From the NCBI GenBank assembly GCA_002455335.1, contig DKKP01000305.1:461-7633 (forward strand): a stretch of 7,173 nucleotides of DNA, written 5' to 3'. This document shows positions 6,706-7,173 of the stretch, in pieces. Each line of letters begins with the position of its first letter. The stretch's first letter is position 1. The position numbers and the translations under genes are program-made. This DNA is from Anaerolineales bacterium UBA6663 (GTDB taxonomy: Bacteria > Chloroflexota > Anaerolineae > Anaerolineales > UBA6663). The notes under the pieces were generated by a model. The model was given only the letters and a program-made list of their open reading frames with translations. It was not told the origin of the DNA and ran no database searches.

Positions 6706-6747
6706 GAAACCCGGTGGTCAGGCGTCTACGCACGAGGAATTCTGCTT

Positions 6748-7173
6748 ATGAAAGCCGTGATCTGGCTTGGGCCGCGTGAGATGCGCATGCAGGACATGGC
6801 CGATCCTGTCCCTTGCGCCGACGAGGTGGTGCTCCAGGTTCGAGCCGTCGGCATCTGCGGCAGCGAACTGGCGGGCTATCTCGGCCAGAACAGCCTCCGT
6901 GTGCCGCCCCTGGTGATGGGCCACGAATTCGCCGGCGATGTCATCGCCTGCGGCGCCGACGTGACTCACCTGTCTCCCGGCGACCGGGTCGTCGTCAACC
7001 CCTTGATCAGCTGCGGTGTCTGCGCATACTGCCGCTCAGGGACGGCGAACCTCTGCCCGCACCGGCAGCTCATCGGAGTCCATCGCCCAGGCGCCTTCGC
7101 CGAGCGCGTTGCCGTCACCGCCGCCAACTGCTATCCCATACCCGGCGCACTCTCGCCGGCGACGGCTTCGCTG
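6748..7173 (+). CDS. Zinc-dependent medium-chain alcohol/polyol dehydrogenase, N-terminal part (runs off the window)
   Basis: The first 142 residues of a medium-chain dehydrogenase/reductase are present, with the frame open to the window edge. Visible are the start [16 protein letters not shown] with catalytic-zinc Cys37, GHE (58-60) with His59/Glu60, and SPGDRV. Four structural-zinc cysteines follow (C89, C92, C95, C103), so both zinc sites look intact. The Rossmann domain lies beyond the edge. The pattern resembles sorbitol, threonine or galactitol-1-phosphate dehydrogenases, which oxidise a secondary alcohol with NAD(P); the exact substrate is not readable. The ATG has AGGAA (6735-6739) at 8 nt. 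It is transcribed divergently from the regulator gene across 101 bp, so it is a plausible co-regulated catabolic gene. No good promoter of its own could be picked out. Confidence 0.9.
   Translation, partial: MKAVIWLGPREMRMQDMADPVPCADEVVLQVRAVGICGSELAGYLGQNSLRVPPLVMGHEFAGDVIACGADVTHLSPGDRVVVNPLISCGVCAYCRSGTANLCPHRQLIGVHRPGAFAERVAVTAANCYPIPGALSPATASL

Noticed and set aside
1..7173. CRISPR array, tRNA/rRNA, insertion sequence or phage signals
   Set aside because: No spaced direct repeats, cloverleaf, transposase or terminal-repeat pattern was seen; the content is an ordinary metabolic locus.

Overview
The window is high-GC bacterial DNA. It holds a carbohydrate-uptake and glycoside-hydrolysis locus with its own regulator. 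The best guess for the host is a Chloroflexota bacterium (Caldilinea/Thermomicrobia-like). The clues are the GC-rich codon use, a solute-binding protein that is both a twin-arginine substrate and a lipoprotein, and its Ser/Pro/Thr/Ala-rich linker after the lipobox cysteine. This assignment is an inference, not a firm identification.

Layout: a strong sigma70-type promoter (TTGACA-18-TATAGT, 104-133) and a cluster of inverted repeats (141-173) precede a plus-strand set of four genes. These are two inner-membrane permeases of the CUT1 sugar ABC family (254-1207 and 1210-2085), a Tat/lipoprotein solute-binding protein (2149-3516), and, after a structured 204-bp gap, a cytoplasmic GH36/GH27-like alpha-glycosidase (3721-5712). 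A convergent IclR-family repressor gene (6646-5798, minus) has a perfect consensus promoter (TTGACA-17-TATAAT). Divergent from it, a zinc-dependent medium-chain alcohol/polyol dehydrogenase begins at 6748 and runs off the right edge. No ABC ATPase is encoded here, which is usual for CUT1 systems that share a MsmK/UgpC-type ATPase encoded elsewhere.

How the parts fit: the binding protein would capture an oligosaccharide or glycoside outside the cell, the permeases would import it, the leaderless glycosidase would hydrolyse it inside, and the dehydrogenase could oxidise a released sugar or polyol. The strongest regulatory observation is that the transporter promoter and the IclR promoter share two blocks, CCTGAAC and GTTC(A/G)CATAT. 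They occur in the same order, just downstream of the predicted transcription start. This suggests one repressor controlling both units and itself.

The most interesting protein observation is in the glycosidase. It keeps the fold and Asp residues at both expected catalytic positions (D415, D485). It has lost residues that recognise galactose in classical alpha-galactosidases: the Asp pair is D-L, and the K-W-D/K-Y-D nucleophile motif is I-Q-D. Its substrate may therefore not be an ordinary alpha-galactoside.
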